Positions 8,858 to 18,437 are shown, numbered from the stretch's first letter. The stretch: 64,000 nucleotides of DNA from Cupriavidus taiwanensis (GCF_900250075.1 NZ_LT977070.1:1874444-1938443); one strand, 5' to 3'. Notes: a model not told the origin generated them from the letters alone. Translations and numbers: made by a program.

Positions 8858-9424
8858 GTGAATGCGTTCCGGCAACTCTTCCCCGCCGCTGTCGCGGCGC
8901 TGCTGCTGTCGGGCTGCGCCAGCGTGCCCGACATCAAGACCGACTACAACCGCGCGACGGACTTCAGCGCCTACCGCACCTTCGGCTTTGTCGAGCGTCC
9001 CGGCACCGACCGCGCCGGCTATGAAAGCCTGACCACCCAGTACTTCAAGACCGCGGTCCAGCGCGAACTGGGCGCGCGCGGCTACCGCTACGTGGCGCAG
9101 TCGCCGGACCTGCTGGTAAACTTCAATGCCAGGCTGCAGGAAAAGGTGGAGGTGAGCCCGGCACCCGCGCCGATGATGGGCTACTACGGCTATCGCGGCG
9201 GGCTGTATGCGCCGTGGCCGGGCTATGGCTTCTATAACGACGTGTACCGCTACACCGAGGGCACCGTCAACATCGACCTGGTCGACCGGCGCCAGATGAA
9301 GCTGGTGTGGGAAGGCGTGGCGGTCGGCAGCGTCGACACCAGCGACAAGGCCAGTGCCCAGCAGCGCATCGACAGGACCGTGGCGCAGATCTTCGCCAAG
9401 TACCCGTTCCGGGTCGGGCAGTAA
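8858..9424 (+). CDS. DUF4136 lipoprotein
   Basis: A 188-residue protein starting with GTG at 8858, supported by GGAG seven bases upstream. The signal peptide ends in a lipobox LSGC at residues 17-20 (lipidated Cys20). The mature part has the DUF4136 pattern: DYNRATDFSAYRTFGF after the lipobox, LGARGYRYVAQSPDLLVNF, a Gly/Tyr-rich insert (MMGYYGYRGGLYAPWPGYGF), and GTVNIDLVDRRQMKLVWEG. The family is outer-membrane or periplasmic and uncharacterised. It is 47 bases downstream of the DoxX gene and may be co-transcribed with it. Confidence 0.88.
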   Translation: MNAFRQLFPAAVAALLLSGCASVPDIKTDYNRATDFSAYRTFGFVERPGTDRAGYESLTTQYFKTAVQRELGARGYRYVAQSPDLLVNFNARLQEKVEVSPAPAPMMGYYGYRGGLYAPWPGYGFYNDVYRYTEGTVNIDLVDRRQMKLVWEGVAVGSVDTSDKASAQQRIDRTVAQIFAKYPFRVGQ

Positions 9425-9442
9425 GGCTGGCGGCGCCGCGGC

Positions 9443-10666
9443 TCAGGCTGGCGGCGTTGCCATCGCGCGCTCGATGGCGTCCGCGACGAAGGCCTCGGCC
9501 GGCCTGGGCGCCGACCACAGATAGCCCTGGCCCAGCGGACAGCCCAGGGCCCGCAGCGCGGCGCGCTGGGCCTCGGTCTCGACGCCCTCGGCCACGCACT
9601 CCAGCCCCAGCTCCCGGGCCAGGCTGATCATGCTGCGGCAGATCGTGGCGCGCTGGCCGTGCCCGTCGACCGCGGCGACGAACGAGCGGTCCACTTTCAG
9701 CTGGCTGAACGGCAGGTCCGCCAGCAGCTTGAGCGTGGCGATGCCCACGCCGAAATCGTCGATCGCCACGCCATAGCCGAGCAGCCGCAGCCGGTTCAGC
9801 GCGACCGACAGCGCCAGCGTGTCGCGCACCGGGTAGCCCTCGGTCAGCTCCACCGTCAGCGCCTGCCGCGGTACGCCGCTGGCGGCCACGAGCGCATCGA
9901 GCGATTCCAGCAGGCCCGGTCGGCACAGTGTCTGCGCCGACGCGTTCAGGCCCATCGCAATCTCGACCCCGGCGGCACGCAGGCGCTGCTGCGCCGCCAG
10001 GCACTGGCGCGCGACCAAAAAGAACACCGGGTCGGCGGCGTCCAGCGCCTCGAGCTGCGGGATGAACTGGTCGGGCGGCACCAGGCCATGCTCGGGATGG
10101 CGCCAGCGCACCAGCGCTTCGGCCCCGGCCAGGCGGCCGCTGGCAATGTCGTGCTGGGGCTGCAGCATGACCAGCAGGTCGGTGCCGGCGCGGGTCGCGG
10201 CGAGCAGTTCCTCGGCGTCGGGGGTCCAGGCGGGCACGCCGGCTTCGGCATCCTGGCGCACCAGGGCATCGGCCAGGATCACTTCGAGCGCATCGGGCGC
10301 CAGCGGCTTGCGCAGCGCGTGCACGCGCGGGATGCCGGCGGCATGCGCCAGGCCGCGGTTGGAATCGAGGATGTCTTCGGCCAGCGCCGTGACCCAGACC
10401 CATACCGGCGGCGCGCCGGCGAAGGCGCGCGGGCCGCGCCGGTGCAGCTCGGCGATCAGCTCGGGGCCATTGCCGCCCGGCATCTCGATGTCGCACAGCA
10501 CCACGTCGAACGGCTCGCGCGCCAGCAGCTCGGCCGCCTGCGTGCCGTTGTGCGCGCTGGCCAGGGCCTGCACGCCGACATGGCGCAGCAGGCCCTCGGC
10601 GGCGGCACGCTGGAATGGATGGTCTTCAACGACGAGGATGCGCAGCCTGGCGTAACGGATTGGCAT
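9443..10666 (-). CDS. Response-regulator-type c-di-GMP phosphodiesterase (REC-EAL)
   Basis: A 407-residue protein with an N-terminal receiver domain (acidic pocket E14/D15, phospho-acceptor D59 in [10 protein letters not shown]) and a C-terminal EAL domain from about residue 150. The EAL domain keeps the catalytic marks: [20 protein letters not shown], the metal-binding DDFGVG loop, and the lysine of [11 protein letters not shown], plus EGVETEAQ near the end. It is therefore likely an active phosphodiesterase hydrolysing cyclic di-GMP, controlled by phosphorylation. No histidine kinase gene is adjacent. It is convergent with the DUF4136 gene (18 bases apart). Confidence 0.9.
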   Translation of the reverse strand: MPIRYARLRILVVEDHPFQRAAAEGLLRHVGVQALASAHNGTQAAELLAREPFDVVLCDIEMPGGNGPELIAELHRRGPRAFAGAPPVWVWVTALAEDILDSNRGLAHAAGIPRVHALRKPLAPDALEVILADALVRQDAEAGVPAWTPDAEELLAATRAGTDLLVMLQPQHDIASGRLAGAEALVRWRHPEHGLVPPDQFIPQLEALDAADPVFFLVARQCLAAQQRLRAAGVEIAMGLNASAQTLCRPGLLESLDALVAASGVPRQALTVELTEGYPVRDTLALSVALNRLRLLGYGVAIDDFGVGIATLKLLADLPFSQLKVDRSFVAAVDGHGQRATICRSMISLARELGLECVAEGVETEAQRAALRALGCPLGQGYLWSAPRPAEAFVADAIERAMATPPA

Positions 10667-10857
10667 GGAGCGTGGGCGGAAGGGGAGGGCGGCGCGCCGC
10701 GATGCGATGCACCCGGGTTGCCCAATGGTAGCGCGGCGCGGCTACGCCAATTGCCGGCGAGACCATGGCACGGTCGTGAATGGACCGGCGATCGTCCTGG
10801 CATCGTTGCGCAATGGCGTTCAAAAAGCGCCGCGTTACGAATATTTGCGCTTTCCGA

Positions 10858-10888
10858 TTCAATCGCCGACTGTCATAACCGCTACAAT
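10858..10888 (+). promoter_or_regulatory. Possible ftsK promoter
   Basis: The 247-bp gap between the REC-EAL gene and ftsK turns A/T-richer near 10835-10890. A good -10 box TACAAT lies at 10883-10888, 25 bases before the ftsK start; the only -35-like hexamer is TTCAAT at 10858-10863 with a long 19-base spacer. The -10 supports a start at or near 10914. The -35 is weak, so this is a tentative call. Confidence 0.3.
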
Positions 10889-10913
10889 CGCTGCCCGGTG
10901 TTTTGAAGATGGC

Positions 10914-13900
10914 ATGTCGATAATGGGTTTGGGCTGGTTCGGGTTTTCGACTTTCTGGATAGTACCGCTGCTGTGGCGGCTGGTGACGCGCTGGCTGGCG
11001 GGCGAGCGGCGCCTGGCCGGGCCCGGCTCGCTGCGCGTGTGGTTGGGCACGCTGGCGGTGCTGTGCGCGAGCGCCAGCCTGGAGGCACTGACCAGCGGCG
11101 CGGATCCCGAATCGACCGCCGGCGGCGGCGTCGGCCGCGCGCTGGCTGGCGGCTTCGGCAACCTGTTCGGCTGGACCGGCGCCTTGCTGCTGATGCTGGC
11201 CGTGCTGGCACTGGCCGCGCCGATGGTGTTCGGCGAGACCTGGCGCAGCCTGTTCGCGCGCAAGCCGCGCCGCGCCGCCGCGCCCGCCACGGCGCCCGAC
11301 GATGCGCCGGTGACCTTCGCCGCCACCCAGCCGCTGCGCGAGGCCGAGCGCCGCGATGCACCGGCGGCGGGCAACGCCGGCTGGACCGCGCCCGCGCCGC
11401 GCCATCGCAGTTTCGAGGCCGTCTCCGCGCGCCGCCAGCCCGCCTGGCAGCCGCCGCGCCGCACCCGTGAATCGCCGCCGCAGCCGGGCGAACTCTGGCT
11501 GCATCATGCCGACGCGCCGGGCGCCCCCAGGCCTGAGCGTGCCCCGCAGCCAGCGCCGGCTGCCGCCGCACCGGCAATGCGTCCCGCCCAGCCGGCGGCA
11601 CGCAAGCCGGCCGCCGCTGCCGCGCCCGCACCGGCCCCCGCGCCGCGGCCGGCACAGCCGTTGCGCGCCACCGTGGTCAGCAGCCCGTTCCGCCAGCCGC
11701 AGCCGCTGGTCCGTTCGGCGATCACGACGCTGCCGGAAGCGTCCGCGAAGACCGCCGCCGCTGTGGCCGTGCCGGCCGCCGCCGCCGAGATCGCTGTCGC
11801 CACGCAGGCGGCCGCCAGTGTCGAAGCGGAGGCCGTCGTCCCAGCGCAGGCAATCGCCGCACCCGAGACCGAGCCCACACCAGAGCCGGAAATCGTTTCG
11901 GCGGCGCCGGACATTCCTGTCGTTCCGGTCGACAACGCTGTTACCGCGGTCCCGGCCGAACCTCTTGCGCTGGAGGGCGATGCCCCATCGCTGGCCGCGC
12001 TCCGGCAGCAGGCGCTCGACCTGCTCGCCGAGTTGCAGGCCCTGATGGGCAAGCCCGCGACAGTGCAGTCGGCCGCCCCGGGCGCGGACGCCTTGCCGGT
12101 GGCCATGCCCGAAGCGGCCGCGGATCCTGCCATCGACGTGAACGCTGCCGAGCCCGACCCGGTCGCGACACAGCCGCTGGCTGACGCCGCGCCGGAAGCC
12201 CCCATCGAAGCGGAAGTCGAAGCTCTGTTGGCCGACGTGCCGGAAAGCACGGGCGAGACCGCTCAGGAACGCGACGCGAGCGCACCTGATCACGACGCCG
12301 GTGCTGACGCCGTAGCCCACGCCGTCGCAAGTTCCGCGATGGAGGAGGGCGGCGCGCCCGAGCCCGTGGCGCTGGTCCCGGCCGAAGACGCCGGCACGGA
12401 AAGCGCCGTGATGGACGGCAACGGCCTGGTCGGCGAAGCCGACGAGCCGGAGCAGTTGCCGGCCATCGACGCAGCCGATGTATCCGATGTATCCGATGTA
12501 TCCGATGTATCCGATGTATCCGATGTATCCGATGTATCCGATGTAGCCAGCGAAAGCGAGGCAGTGGAAGCCGCCGAGCCCGTCGAATCTGCCGCTTCCG
12601 CTGAAGCTCGGGCACCCGTCGAAGTCGCGCCCGCCGGCCCGGCCCCCGCCAAGCCCCGCATCGTGCTGCCCGCCGTGGTCGGCCGCACCGTGCCGCTGGC
12701 AGCCGCGACGCCGCCCGCGCCCGCGCCCGCGCCGATGCCCGCGCCGGTGGCGCCACCGCAGCCGCGACCCGTGGTCGACTACCGCCTGCCGCCGGCTGAC
12801 TTGCTGGAATGCGAGGTCGACAGCGCCGAGCAGGTATCGGAAGAACGCCTGCGCGAAACCGGCGAACTGATCGAACAGCGGCTGGCCGAGTTCAAGGTGC
12901 CGGTCGCCGTGGTCGGCGCCGGCGCCGGCCCGGTGATCACCCGCTTCGAGGTCGAGCCCGCCATGGGCGTGCGCGGCGCGCAGGTGGTCGGGCTGATGAA
13001 GGACCTGGCGCGCGCGCTGGGCGTGACCTCGATCCGCGTGGTCGAGACCATTCCCGGCAAGACCTGCATGGGGCTGGAGCTGCCCAATGCGCGCCGGCAG
13101 ATGATCCGGCTGTCCGAGATCGTCAACGCCGCCTCGTTCCAGGCGCATCATTCGCGGTTGGTGCTGGCGATGGGCAAGGACATCACCGGCAACCCGGTGG
13201 TGACCGACCTGGCGCGCGCGCCGCACCTGCTGGTGGCCGGCACCACCGGCTCGGGCAAGTCGGTGGCGGTCAACGCCATGATCCTGTCGATGCTGTACAA
13301 GGCCACGCCGGAAGACGTGCGCCTGATCATGATCGACCCCAAGATGCTGGAGCTGTCGGTCTACGAGGGCATTCCGCACCTGCTGGCGCCGGTGGTCACC
13401 GACATGAAGCAGGCCGCCCACGCGCTCAACTGGTGCGTCGGCGAAATGGAAAAGCGCTACAAGCTGATGTCGGCGCTGGGCGTGCGCAACCTGGCCGGCT
13501 ACAACCAGAAGATCCGCGCCGCCGAGGCCGCGGGGCAGAAGGTGCCCAACCCGTTCTCGCTGACGCCGGATGCACCCGAGCCGCTGTCGCGCCTGCCGAT
13601 GATCGTGGTGGTGATCGACGAACTGGCCGACCTGATGATGGTCGCCGGCAAGAAGATCGAGGAACTGATCGCGCGCCTGGCGCAGAAGGCGCGTGCCGCC
13701 GGGATCCACCTGATCCTGGCCACGCAGCGCCCGTCGGTGGACGTGATCACGGGCCTGATCAAGGCCAATATCCCCACGCGCGTGGCGTTCCAGGTCTCGT
13801 CCAAGATCGACTCGCGCACCATCCTCGACCAGATGGGCGCCGAGAGCCTGCTGGGCCAGGGCGACATGCTGTTCCTGCCGCCGGGCACCGGCTATCCGCA

Positions 13901-14258
13901 GCGCGTGCATGGCGCCTTTGTTGCCGACGACGAAGTGCATCGCGTGGTCGAGCACTGGAAGCAGTTCGGCGAGCCCGACTACGATGAGGCCATTCTCGCC
14001 GGCGACCCGGCCGAGGCCGGCGGCGCCGACCTGTTCGGCGACGGCGGCGGCGACGGCGAGGCCGATCCGCTTTACGACGAGGCCGCCAGCTTCGTGCTGA
14101 CCAGCCGCCGCGCCTCGATCTCGGCGGTGCAGCGGCAGCTGCGCATCGGCTATAACCGCGCGGCGCGGCTGATCGAGCAGATGGAAGTGGCCGGACTGGT
14201 CTCGCCGATGGGCCGCAACGGCGCGCGCGATGTGCTCGCGCCCGGGCCGGGCGACTGA
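10914..14258 (+). CDS. ftsK: FtsK-type DNA translocase with long low-complexity linker
   Basis: A 1114-residue septum-anchored dsDNA pump that moves chromosome ends and assists dif recombination. Order: three hydrophobic segments within residues 1-115 ([49 protein letters not shown]), a linker of about 500 residues very rich in Ala, Pro and Glu with a DVS tandem repeat, the alpha/beta motor (Walker A GTTGSGKS at 776-783; [20 protein letters not shown]alker [16 protein letters not shown]), and a C-terminal winged-helix gamma domain ([26 protein letters not shown]) that reads KOPS-like sites. FtsK proteins usually have four membrane segments, so the first seems absent. lolA and rarA do not follow, suggesting one of two FtsK paralogues. 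The frame stays open to 10665 but lacks family sequence. Confidence 0.92.
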   Translation: MSIMGLGWFGFSTFWIVPLLWRLVTRWLAGERRLAGPGSLRVWLGTLAVLCASASLEALTSGADPESTAGGGVGRALAGGFGNLFGWTGALLLMLAVLALAAPMVFGETWRSLFARKPRRAAAPATAPDDAPVTFAATQPLREAERRDAPAAGNAGWTAPAPRHRSFEAVSARRQPAWQPPRRTRESPPQPGELWLHHADAPGAPRPERAPQPAPAAAAPAMRPAQPAARKPAAAAAPAPAPAPRPAQPLRATVVSSPFRQPQPLVRSAITTLPEASAKTAAAVAVPAAAAEIAVATQAAASVEAEAVVPAQAIAAPETEPTPEPEIVSAAPDIPVVPVDNAVTAVPAEPLALEGDAPSLAALRQQALDLLAELQALMGKPATVQSAAPGADALPVAMPEAAADPAIDVNAAEPDPVATQPLADAAPEAPIEAEVEALLADVPESTGETAQERDASAPDHDAGADAVAHAVASSAMEEGGAPEPVALVPAEDAGTESAVMDGNGLVGEADEPEQLPAIDAADVSDVSDVSDVSDVSDVSDVSDVASESEAVEAAEPVESAASAEARAPVEVAPAGPAPAKPRIVLPAVVGRTVPLAAATPPAPAPAPMPAPVAPPQPRPVVDYRLPPADLLECEVDSAEQVSEERLRETGELIEQRLAEFKVPVAVVGAGAGPVITRFEVEPAMGVRGAQVVGLMKDLARALGVTSIRVVETIPGKTCMGLELPNARRQMIRLSEIVNAASFQAHHSRLVLAMGKDITGNPVVTDLARAPHLLVAGTTGSGKSVAVNAMILSMLYKATPEDVRLIMIDPKMLELSVYEGIPHLLAPVVTDMKQAAHALNWCVGEMEKRYKLMSALGVRNLAGYNQKIRAAEAAGQKVPNPFSLTPDAPEPLSRLPMIVVVIDELADLMMVAGKKIEELIARLAQKARAAGIHLILATQRPSVDVITGLIKANIPTRVAFQVSSKIDSRTILDQMGAESLLGQGDMLFLPPGTGYPQRVHGAFVADDEVHRVVEHWKQFGEPDYDEAILAGDPAEAGGADLFGDGGGDGEADPLYDEAASFVLTSRRASISAVQRQLRIGYNRAARLIEQMEVAGLVSPMGRNGARDVLAPGPGD
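12477..12548 (+). repeat. 9-bp tandem repeat inside ftsK linker
   Basis: Seven perfect head-to-tail copies of GATGTATCC (12477-12539) plus an eighth copy with one change, GATGTAGCC (12540-12548). Each unit encodes Asp-Val-Ser, so copy-number change keeps the frame and alters linker length by three residues per unit. The A/T-richer units contrast with the surrounding GC-rich coding sequence. Confidence 0.97.
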
Positions 14259-14290
14259 GCGAGGCGCAAGCCGCGCCGGAAGGGGGCACC

Positions 14291-14632
14291 ATGCAGACGG
14301 AACACGGAAACCTTTTTGCCGGCGTCCCGGCCGGCGCGGCGCAGGAAATCTTCGAGCCGCTGCTGCAACGCCCGGGCCTGCGCATCGAGCGCATCGTCTC
14401 CAACGGCCAGGCCAGCCCCGCGGGCTTCTGGTACGACAGCGCTCAGGCGGAATGGGTGCTGTTGCTGAGCGGCAGTGCCGCGCTCGAGATCGAGGGGCAG
14501 CCCGGCGAGCATCGCATGGCGCCGGGCGACTGGCTGCACCTGCCGGCCCACTGCCGGCACCGCGTCGCGTGGACCGATGCCGGCCAGCCTACGGTCTGGC
14601 TGGCCGTGCATCACGCCGCGACGGGCGCCTGA
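14291..14632 (+). CDS. Small cupin-domain protein
   Basis: A 113-residue single-cupin protein. The barrel is recognisable from PAGFWYDSAQAEWVLLLSGSA, then LEIEGQPGEHRMAPGDWLHL and PAHCRHRVAWT, which correspond to cupin motifs 1 and 2; metal ligands would come from the HCRHRV histidines, while motif 1 lacks the usual HxH pair (it has EWVLLLSG). Proteins of this size near Burkholderiales ftsK are annotated as cupins of unknown substrate. GGGGG lies about 5 bases upstream of ATG 14291. It is 32 bases downstream of ftsK and could be read through from it. Confidence 0.82.
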   Translation: MQTEHGNLFAGVPAGAAQEIFEPLLQRPGLRIERIVSNGQASPAGFWYDSAQAEWVLLLSGSAALEIEGQPGEHRMAPGDWLHLPAHCRHRVAWTDAGQPTVWLAVHHAATGA

Positions 14633-14644
14633 CGCCGGCTGAAG

Positions 14645-15241
14645 CTATGCGCCGGTTTGCTCGGGAAACACCGGTTCGCCAAGATTCAGCATCAGCCGGT
14701 TCGCCCACGCAAAGATTGCGATCGAATGGATCAGGTCCAGGATCTCGGCATCGGTCACACCGGCCTCGCGCAGCGGCCTGAGCTGCTCGGCGGAAACTTC
14801 GGCCGGCCGCTCGGTGAGTTCCGCCGAGAACTTCGCGATGGCGCGTTCGCGCGCGGTGGTGCCGGCGCTGTAGGGGTCGTCGAACACCTGGCGGATCACA
14901 TCGTTGCGCTTGGCCAGCTGTTCGAAGCGCTGGGCATGGACCGAGGCGCAGTAGACGCAGCCGTTGATGCGCGACACCACCGTGGTCGACAGCTCGCGTT
15001 CGGCGCGCGGCATGCCGCCGGGCGCGTACATGATGGCGTTGAAGGCAGTCGAGCGCTGGCGCAGGATCTCGGGCTGGTGGACCAGGAAGCGGTAGTAGTC
15101 CTGCACCTTGGCCTTGGGGTGGCTCTCTTCGAGCACGGCGATCTGCTCCGGCGTGGCCTGGTCGAGGTCGACCACGTCGAGCCATGCCTTCCAGTCGAGG
15201 ACCTCGTTGGTGAAGCCGTGGGATTTGATGATTTCGCTCAT
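14645..15241 (-). CDS. AhpD-like / peroxidase-related CMD enzyme
   Basis: A 198-residue alkylhydroperoxidase-D-like protein. The catalytic signature CVYCASVH gives C95, C98 and H102, the CxxCxxxH core of the carboxymuconolactone-decarboxylase superfamily, where the cysteine pair acts as a redox disulfide. RAERELSTTVVSRING precedes it as in the family. It is the last gene of a four-gene minus-strand operon, overlapping the preceding CMD gene by four bases (ATGA). It may protect the cell from organic peroxides formed by the neighbouring monooxygenase, which is an inference from context. Confidence 0.86.
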   Translation of the reverse strand: MSEIIKSHGFTNEVLDWKAWLDVVDLDQATPEQIAVLEESHPKAKVQDYYRFLVHQPEILRQRSTAFNAIMYAPGGMPRAERELSTTVVSRINGCVYCASVHAQRFEQLAKRNDVIRQVFDDPYSAGTTARERAIAKFSAELTERPAEVSAEQLRPLREAGVTDAEILDLIHSIAIFAWANRLMLNLGEPVFPEQTGA

Positions 15242-15783
15242 GCCTGGGCTCCGGCGGGGTTGTCATTCAGGGCTTGCAGGGCTTTCAGCGCGTCCAGTCC
15301 GGCCACCAGCCGCACCTGGTACGACAGGAACGCAACCAGCTGCGCCAGCGTGACCACGGCCGGGGTGCTCAGGCCGGCGGCGGGCAGCGCCAGCAGCGCG
15401 GCCTGGTCGCCCTCGACCGGTTTTTCGATCAGCTTGCGGGTGAATTCGAGCATGGCGCGCAGGCGCGGCTCGGCCACGTCCGCGGGCGTGCCCTCGGCCG
15501 CGGCGCGGACCTGGCCGGCATCGGCGCCGAGCTGCCCGAGCCGGCCGCGGTAGTGCGCGGCCAGCGCCGGCGACGGCGTCAGCCGGGCGGCGTACAGCGC
15601 CACCAGCAGCCGCTCCGCCAGCGACAGGCCGGGCAGTTCGGGGTCGAACAGGGCATCGTAGCTGCCCTGGGTAGCAGCCACGACCTTGTCGCGCTGGTGC
15701 CGCAGGGCGTGGGTGGCGCTACCTGGCGCGAGGCCGGTAAGCTGGTCGATCAGGTCGACCGGGGAAGTCGGGGGCTGGGTCAT
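15238..15783 (-). CDS. CMD-domain protein (Avi_7170-type)
   Basis: A 181-residue all-helical protein starting MTQPPTSPVDLIDQLTGL. It resembles the CMD-domain proteins that are regularly encoded next to an AhpD-like partner: ALRHQRDKVVAATQGSYDAL, LSLAERLLVALYAARLTPSP, then TLAQLVAFLSYQVRLVAGL. It has no cysteine pair, so it is probably not itself a peroxidase and may form a heteromer with the downstream AhpD-like protein. ATG 15783 follows the monooxygenase stop by 34 bases on the minus strand. Function unknown beyond the association. Confidence 0.8.
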   Translation of the reverse strand: MTQPPTSPVDLIDQLTGLAPGSATHALRHQRDKVVAATQGSYDALFDPELPGLSLAERLLVALYAARLTPSPALAAHYRGRLGQLGADAGQVRAAAEGTPADVAEPRLRAMLEFTRKLIEKPVEGDQAALLALPAAGLSTPAVVTLAQLVAFLSYQVRLVAGLDALKALQALNDNPAGAQA

Positions 15784-15817
15784 CGGACGCTCTTGCGTGG
15801 TGGAGTCGGATTGGGAT

Positions 15818-17293
15818 TCAGGCCTTGGCGGTGCGCAGCGCCGGCGGCGGCGCCGGCACCCATTCGTCGCCGAAGACCTCGGGCTCGGCATAGGCTTGCA
15901 GCGCGGCGTAGTGCAGCTCGATGTCTTCCTGGTACAGCCGCGCGGCAATGCCCTGGCCAAGCCGGCGCGCGCCGTCGCTGATCGCCGGGATGTCGCCGGA
16001 GACAGTGCCATGCGACAGCGCCGCCGGATAGCAGAAGCAGTGGATGCGCGTCAGGCCCGGGCAGGTGCCGGGAGTCTTTTCCTGGAATTCGAAGGCTTCG
16101 CCGAGATCGGGCGAATCGGACAGCTCGCGGTCTTCCTGGCTCGCGGGCGGCGCATGGCGGTCGCGCCAGAAGCGGATATGCGGGGCGAAGGCGGCGAACT
16201 CCGGGCGCGTTTCCAGCGCGATGCGGAAGCCGGTGGAGAAGATCAGGAAGTCCAGTTCGAACTCGCCCAGCGGGGTCTGCACCCGCAGCACATCCCCCTG
16301 CGCTTCGATCGCTTCCAGCGCGGCGCCCAGGTTGAAGTATGCGTTGGCATGCCGCGACACGCGCAGCGTGCTGCCGCGCGGCGGCGGCACCTGCTGGCTG
16401 TTGATGTAATGGCGCAGGCGCCATTTCCACGCGTCGGGCAGGCCATAGTGGCCGAACGTCAGGCCGGGGTTGCCGGCGCCCTTGCTCTTGTTGACGCGCG
16501 GAATGTCGGCGCGGCGGATCAGCATCTCGACGCTGGCGGCGCCGGCTTCCAGCGCGGTCGCGGCGCTGTCCATGGCCGAGGCGCCGGCCCCGACCACGCC
16601 CACGCGCTTGCCGCGCAGCGCGGCGTAATCCATCTGGTCCGACGAATGCGCCCACAGGTGGCGCGGCAGCGCGGCCGCCAGCGGCGGCACATAGGCGCCG
16701 CCGAGGCCGTCGCGGCCGGTGGCCAGCACCACGCGGCGCGCCAGCACCGTGTGCGGGCCGGCCGGGGTCTGCATCGACAGCGCCACCAGCCCGTCTGGGC
16801 GCGGCACGATCCGCTCGACCTGGTGTTCGTTGCGGATATCCAGCGCCAGCACCTCGCGGTACCAGCGCAGGTAGTCCATCCATTGCAGCCGCGGGATCTT
16901 GTCCAGCGCCTGCCACGCGGCCTCGCCGAACTGCGCCTCGAACCAGGCGCGGAAGGTCAGTGCCGGCAGGCCCAGCGCGGGGCCGGTGAGCTGCTTGGGC
17001 GAGCGCAGCGTCTCCATGCGGGCGGTGGTCGCCCACGGGCCCTCATAGCCCGCCGGGGCGCGGTCGAAGGCGCGCACGCGCACGCCCAGGTGCGTCAGCG
17101 TGGCACTCGCCGCCAGGCCGGCCATGCCGCCGCCGATCACGGCGACGTCCAGCACCTCGTGCCCGTCGACGCTGCGCGGCATGGTCCAGGCCTTGGCGGG
17201 CAGCTCCAGCCAGGCCAGGTCCTGGCGCAGCCGGGCTTCGAGGGCGGCGAGGCCCGCGGGCGGGGGAGCGTTCGCAACGGTGGGGTCAGTCAT
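15818..17293 (-). CDS. Flavin-dependent monooxygenase (FMO/Baeyer-Villiger-like)
   Basis: A 491-residue two-dinucleotide-binding-domain flavoprotein. The FAD loop is VIGGGMAGLAAS (about residues 51-62) and the NAD(P)H loop is VGVVGAGASAMDSAA (about residues 232-246), with VVLATGRDGLGG between them as in FMOs. The canonical FxGxxxHxxxW Baeyer-Villiger fingerprint is not evident, although LWAHSSDQMDYAALRGKRVG occupies that position. It probably inserts one oxygen atom into an organic substrate, or is a related oxidoreductase. Its start overlaps the LysR stop by eight bases, so regulator and enzyme form one operon with the CMD pair. Confidence 0.83.
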   Translation of the reverse strand: MTDPTVANAPPPAGLAALEARLRQDLAWLELPAKAWTMPRSVDGHEVLDVAVIGGGMAGLAASATLTHLGVRVRAFDRAPAGYEGPWATTARMETLRSPKQLTGPALGLPALTFRAWFEAQFGEAAWQALDKIPRLQWMDYLRWYREVLALDIRNEHQVERIVPRPDGLVALSMQTPAGPHTVLARRVVLATGRDGLGGAYVPPLAAALPRHLWAHSSDQMDYAALRGKRVGVVGAGASAMDSAATALEAGAASVEMLIRRADIPRVNKSKGAGNPGLTFGHYGLPDAWKWRLRHYINSQQVPPPRGSTLRVSRHANAYFNLGAALEAIEAQGDVLRVQTPLGEFELDFLIFSTGFRIALETRPEFAAFAPHIRFWRDRHAPPASQEDRELSDSPDLGEAFEFQEKTPGTCPGLTRIHCFCYPAALSHGTVSGDIPAISDGARRLGQGIAARLYQEDIELHYAALQAYAEPEVFGDEWVPAPPPALRTAKA

Positions 17294-18314
17294 GGCTAGT
17301 CAGTTCGGAATCGTGGGTGGGGTGGTGCACGGCATCGCCGGGGTCAGCCGCGTAGCCTGCATCGCCATAGAGCGATTGCAGCAGCGCGCCGTGCTCCGCC
17401 GGCTCGCGCCGCACCAGGTCGGGCAGCAGTCCGGCAGCCGCGTCGGCCACCGCCTGCACCAGCCCCAGCACGGCGGTGCTGGCCGGACGCGCCTGCGGCG
17501 TGATCACCCCGAAGAAGAATGGGATATCGGCATCGATGGGCCGCACCGCGATATCGGTCAGCGGCAGGCCGCGCGCGGTCACCGGCTCCAGCAAGGCAAT
17601 GCCCAGCCCCGCGCGCACCAGGGTCAGGGCGCTGATCGAGGTGTTGGTGTCGATCACGCCCGCCGCCGGCACGCCGGCTGCGGCGAGCGCGCGGTCAACG
17701 CGGCGGCGCAGCCGGTAGGGGTTGTGCATGGTGATCAGGCGGCGGCCGCGGCAGTCCTGCAAGGTGAGGGCGGGCCGTGCCGCGAGCGGATCGTCGGCGC
17801 GCAGCGCCGCCACGCACGCGGACTGGCCGATCCAGTGCACGGTCACGCCGCGGTGCTCCAGTGGCAGGCTGTTCAGGCCGATGTCGGCGGCGCCGGTCAG
17901 CACCGCGTGCACCACCTGCTCCGGCGACTGGCTCTGCACCGCCACGCGTTCCGGCGCGCACAGCCCGCGCGCGAACGCCAGTGCCAGCGCCGGCGGCAGC
18001 AGGCCCGCGGCCAGCGCGGGCGTGGCGGCGATTCGCAGCGGCCGGCCATCGCCGCGCGCCAGCGCCGCGGCGCGCGTGCGGATCCGTTGCATGCCCGCCA
18101 GCGTCTGCTCGACCTCGTCGTAAAGCAGGAAGCCTTGCTCGGTCGGGCTGACCCGCGGGCCGCTGCGTGTGAACAGGGCGAAGCCGAGCTCGGCCTCCAG
18201 TTCCTGGATCAGCCGTGTGATGGCGGGCTGCGAGCGGCCGAGCAGCCGCCCGGCGGCGGTGACGCTACCGGTGGTGACGACTGCGGCGAAGGCTTCCAGT
18301 TGCCGGATATCCAT
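17286..18314 (-). CDS. LysR-family regulator of the monooxygenase-CMD operon
   Basis: A 342-residue LysR regulator. The helix-turn-helix is MDIRQLEAFAAVVTTGSVTA followed by RLLGRSQPAITRLIQELEAE, and the effector domain includes GAADIGLNSLPLEHRGVTVH. The first 45-60 residues resemble the NocR/OccR-like group, where opine or amino-acid ligands are known, but specificity is not readable here. ATG 18314 gives the standard N-terminus; an upstream in-frame start at 18383 would add 23 residues unlike the family. Unusually for LysR genes it is the first gene of the operon it probably controls, and it is divergent from the transporter at 18438. Confidence 0.88.
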   Translation of the reverse strand: MDIRQLEAFAAVVTTGSVTAAGRLLGRSQPAITRLIQELEAELGFALFTRSGPRVSPTEQGFLLYDEVEQTLAGMQRIRTRAAALARGDGRPLRIAATPALAAGLLPPALALAFARGLCAPERVAVQSQSPEQVVHAVLTGAADIGLNSLPLEHRGVTVHWIGQSACVAALRADDPLAARPALTLQDCRGRRLITMHNPYRLRRRVDRALAAAGVPAAGVIDTNTSISALTLVRAGLGIALLEPVTARGLPLTDIAVRPIDADIPFFFGVITPQARPASTAVLGLVQAVADAAAGLLPDLVRREPAEHGALLQSLYGDAGYAADPGDAVHHPTHDSELTSHD

Positions 18315-18328
18315 GGGGCTCGAGAGGA

Positions 18329-18343
18329 TTAGGGGCGCGCTAA
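18329..18343. promoter_or_regulatory. LysR-box-like dyad upstream of the LysR operon
   Basis: TTAG (18329-18332) and CTAA (18340-18343) form a dyad around seven G/C bases, containing a T-N11-A core (18330-18342). It lies 15 bases upstream of the regulator's ATG, in the 123-bp divergent gap. This is the expected form and position for an autoregulatory LysR site, but the motif is short. Confidence 0.38.
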
Positions 18344-18437
18344 CGGGTTGTATGTCTAAACTGGATTCTGACGCCTTCAACATGCAGATTGCAAATACTA
18401 TTTCGGGATAAGTTCATGCGCCGCCTATGATGTAGCG

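Noticed and set aside
10665..10913. Upstream extension of ftsK
   Set aside because: The frame is open but the sequence has no membrane helix or family similarity, and it contains a promoter-like -10 box.
12477..12548. CRISPR-like array
   Set aside because: The units are only 9 bp, directly adjacent with no spacers, and lie in frame within ftsK.
10626..13955. A stop-free frame of over 1100 codons on the minus strand opposite ftsK
   Set aside because: It mirrors the GC3-rich ftsK coding strand, has His/Arg/Gln-rich low-complexity composition and no recognisable domain. Antisense open frames are expected at this G+C content.
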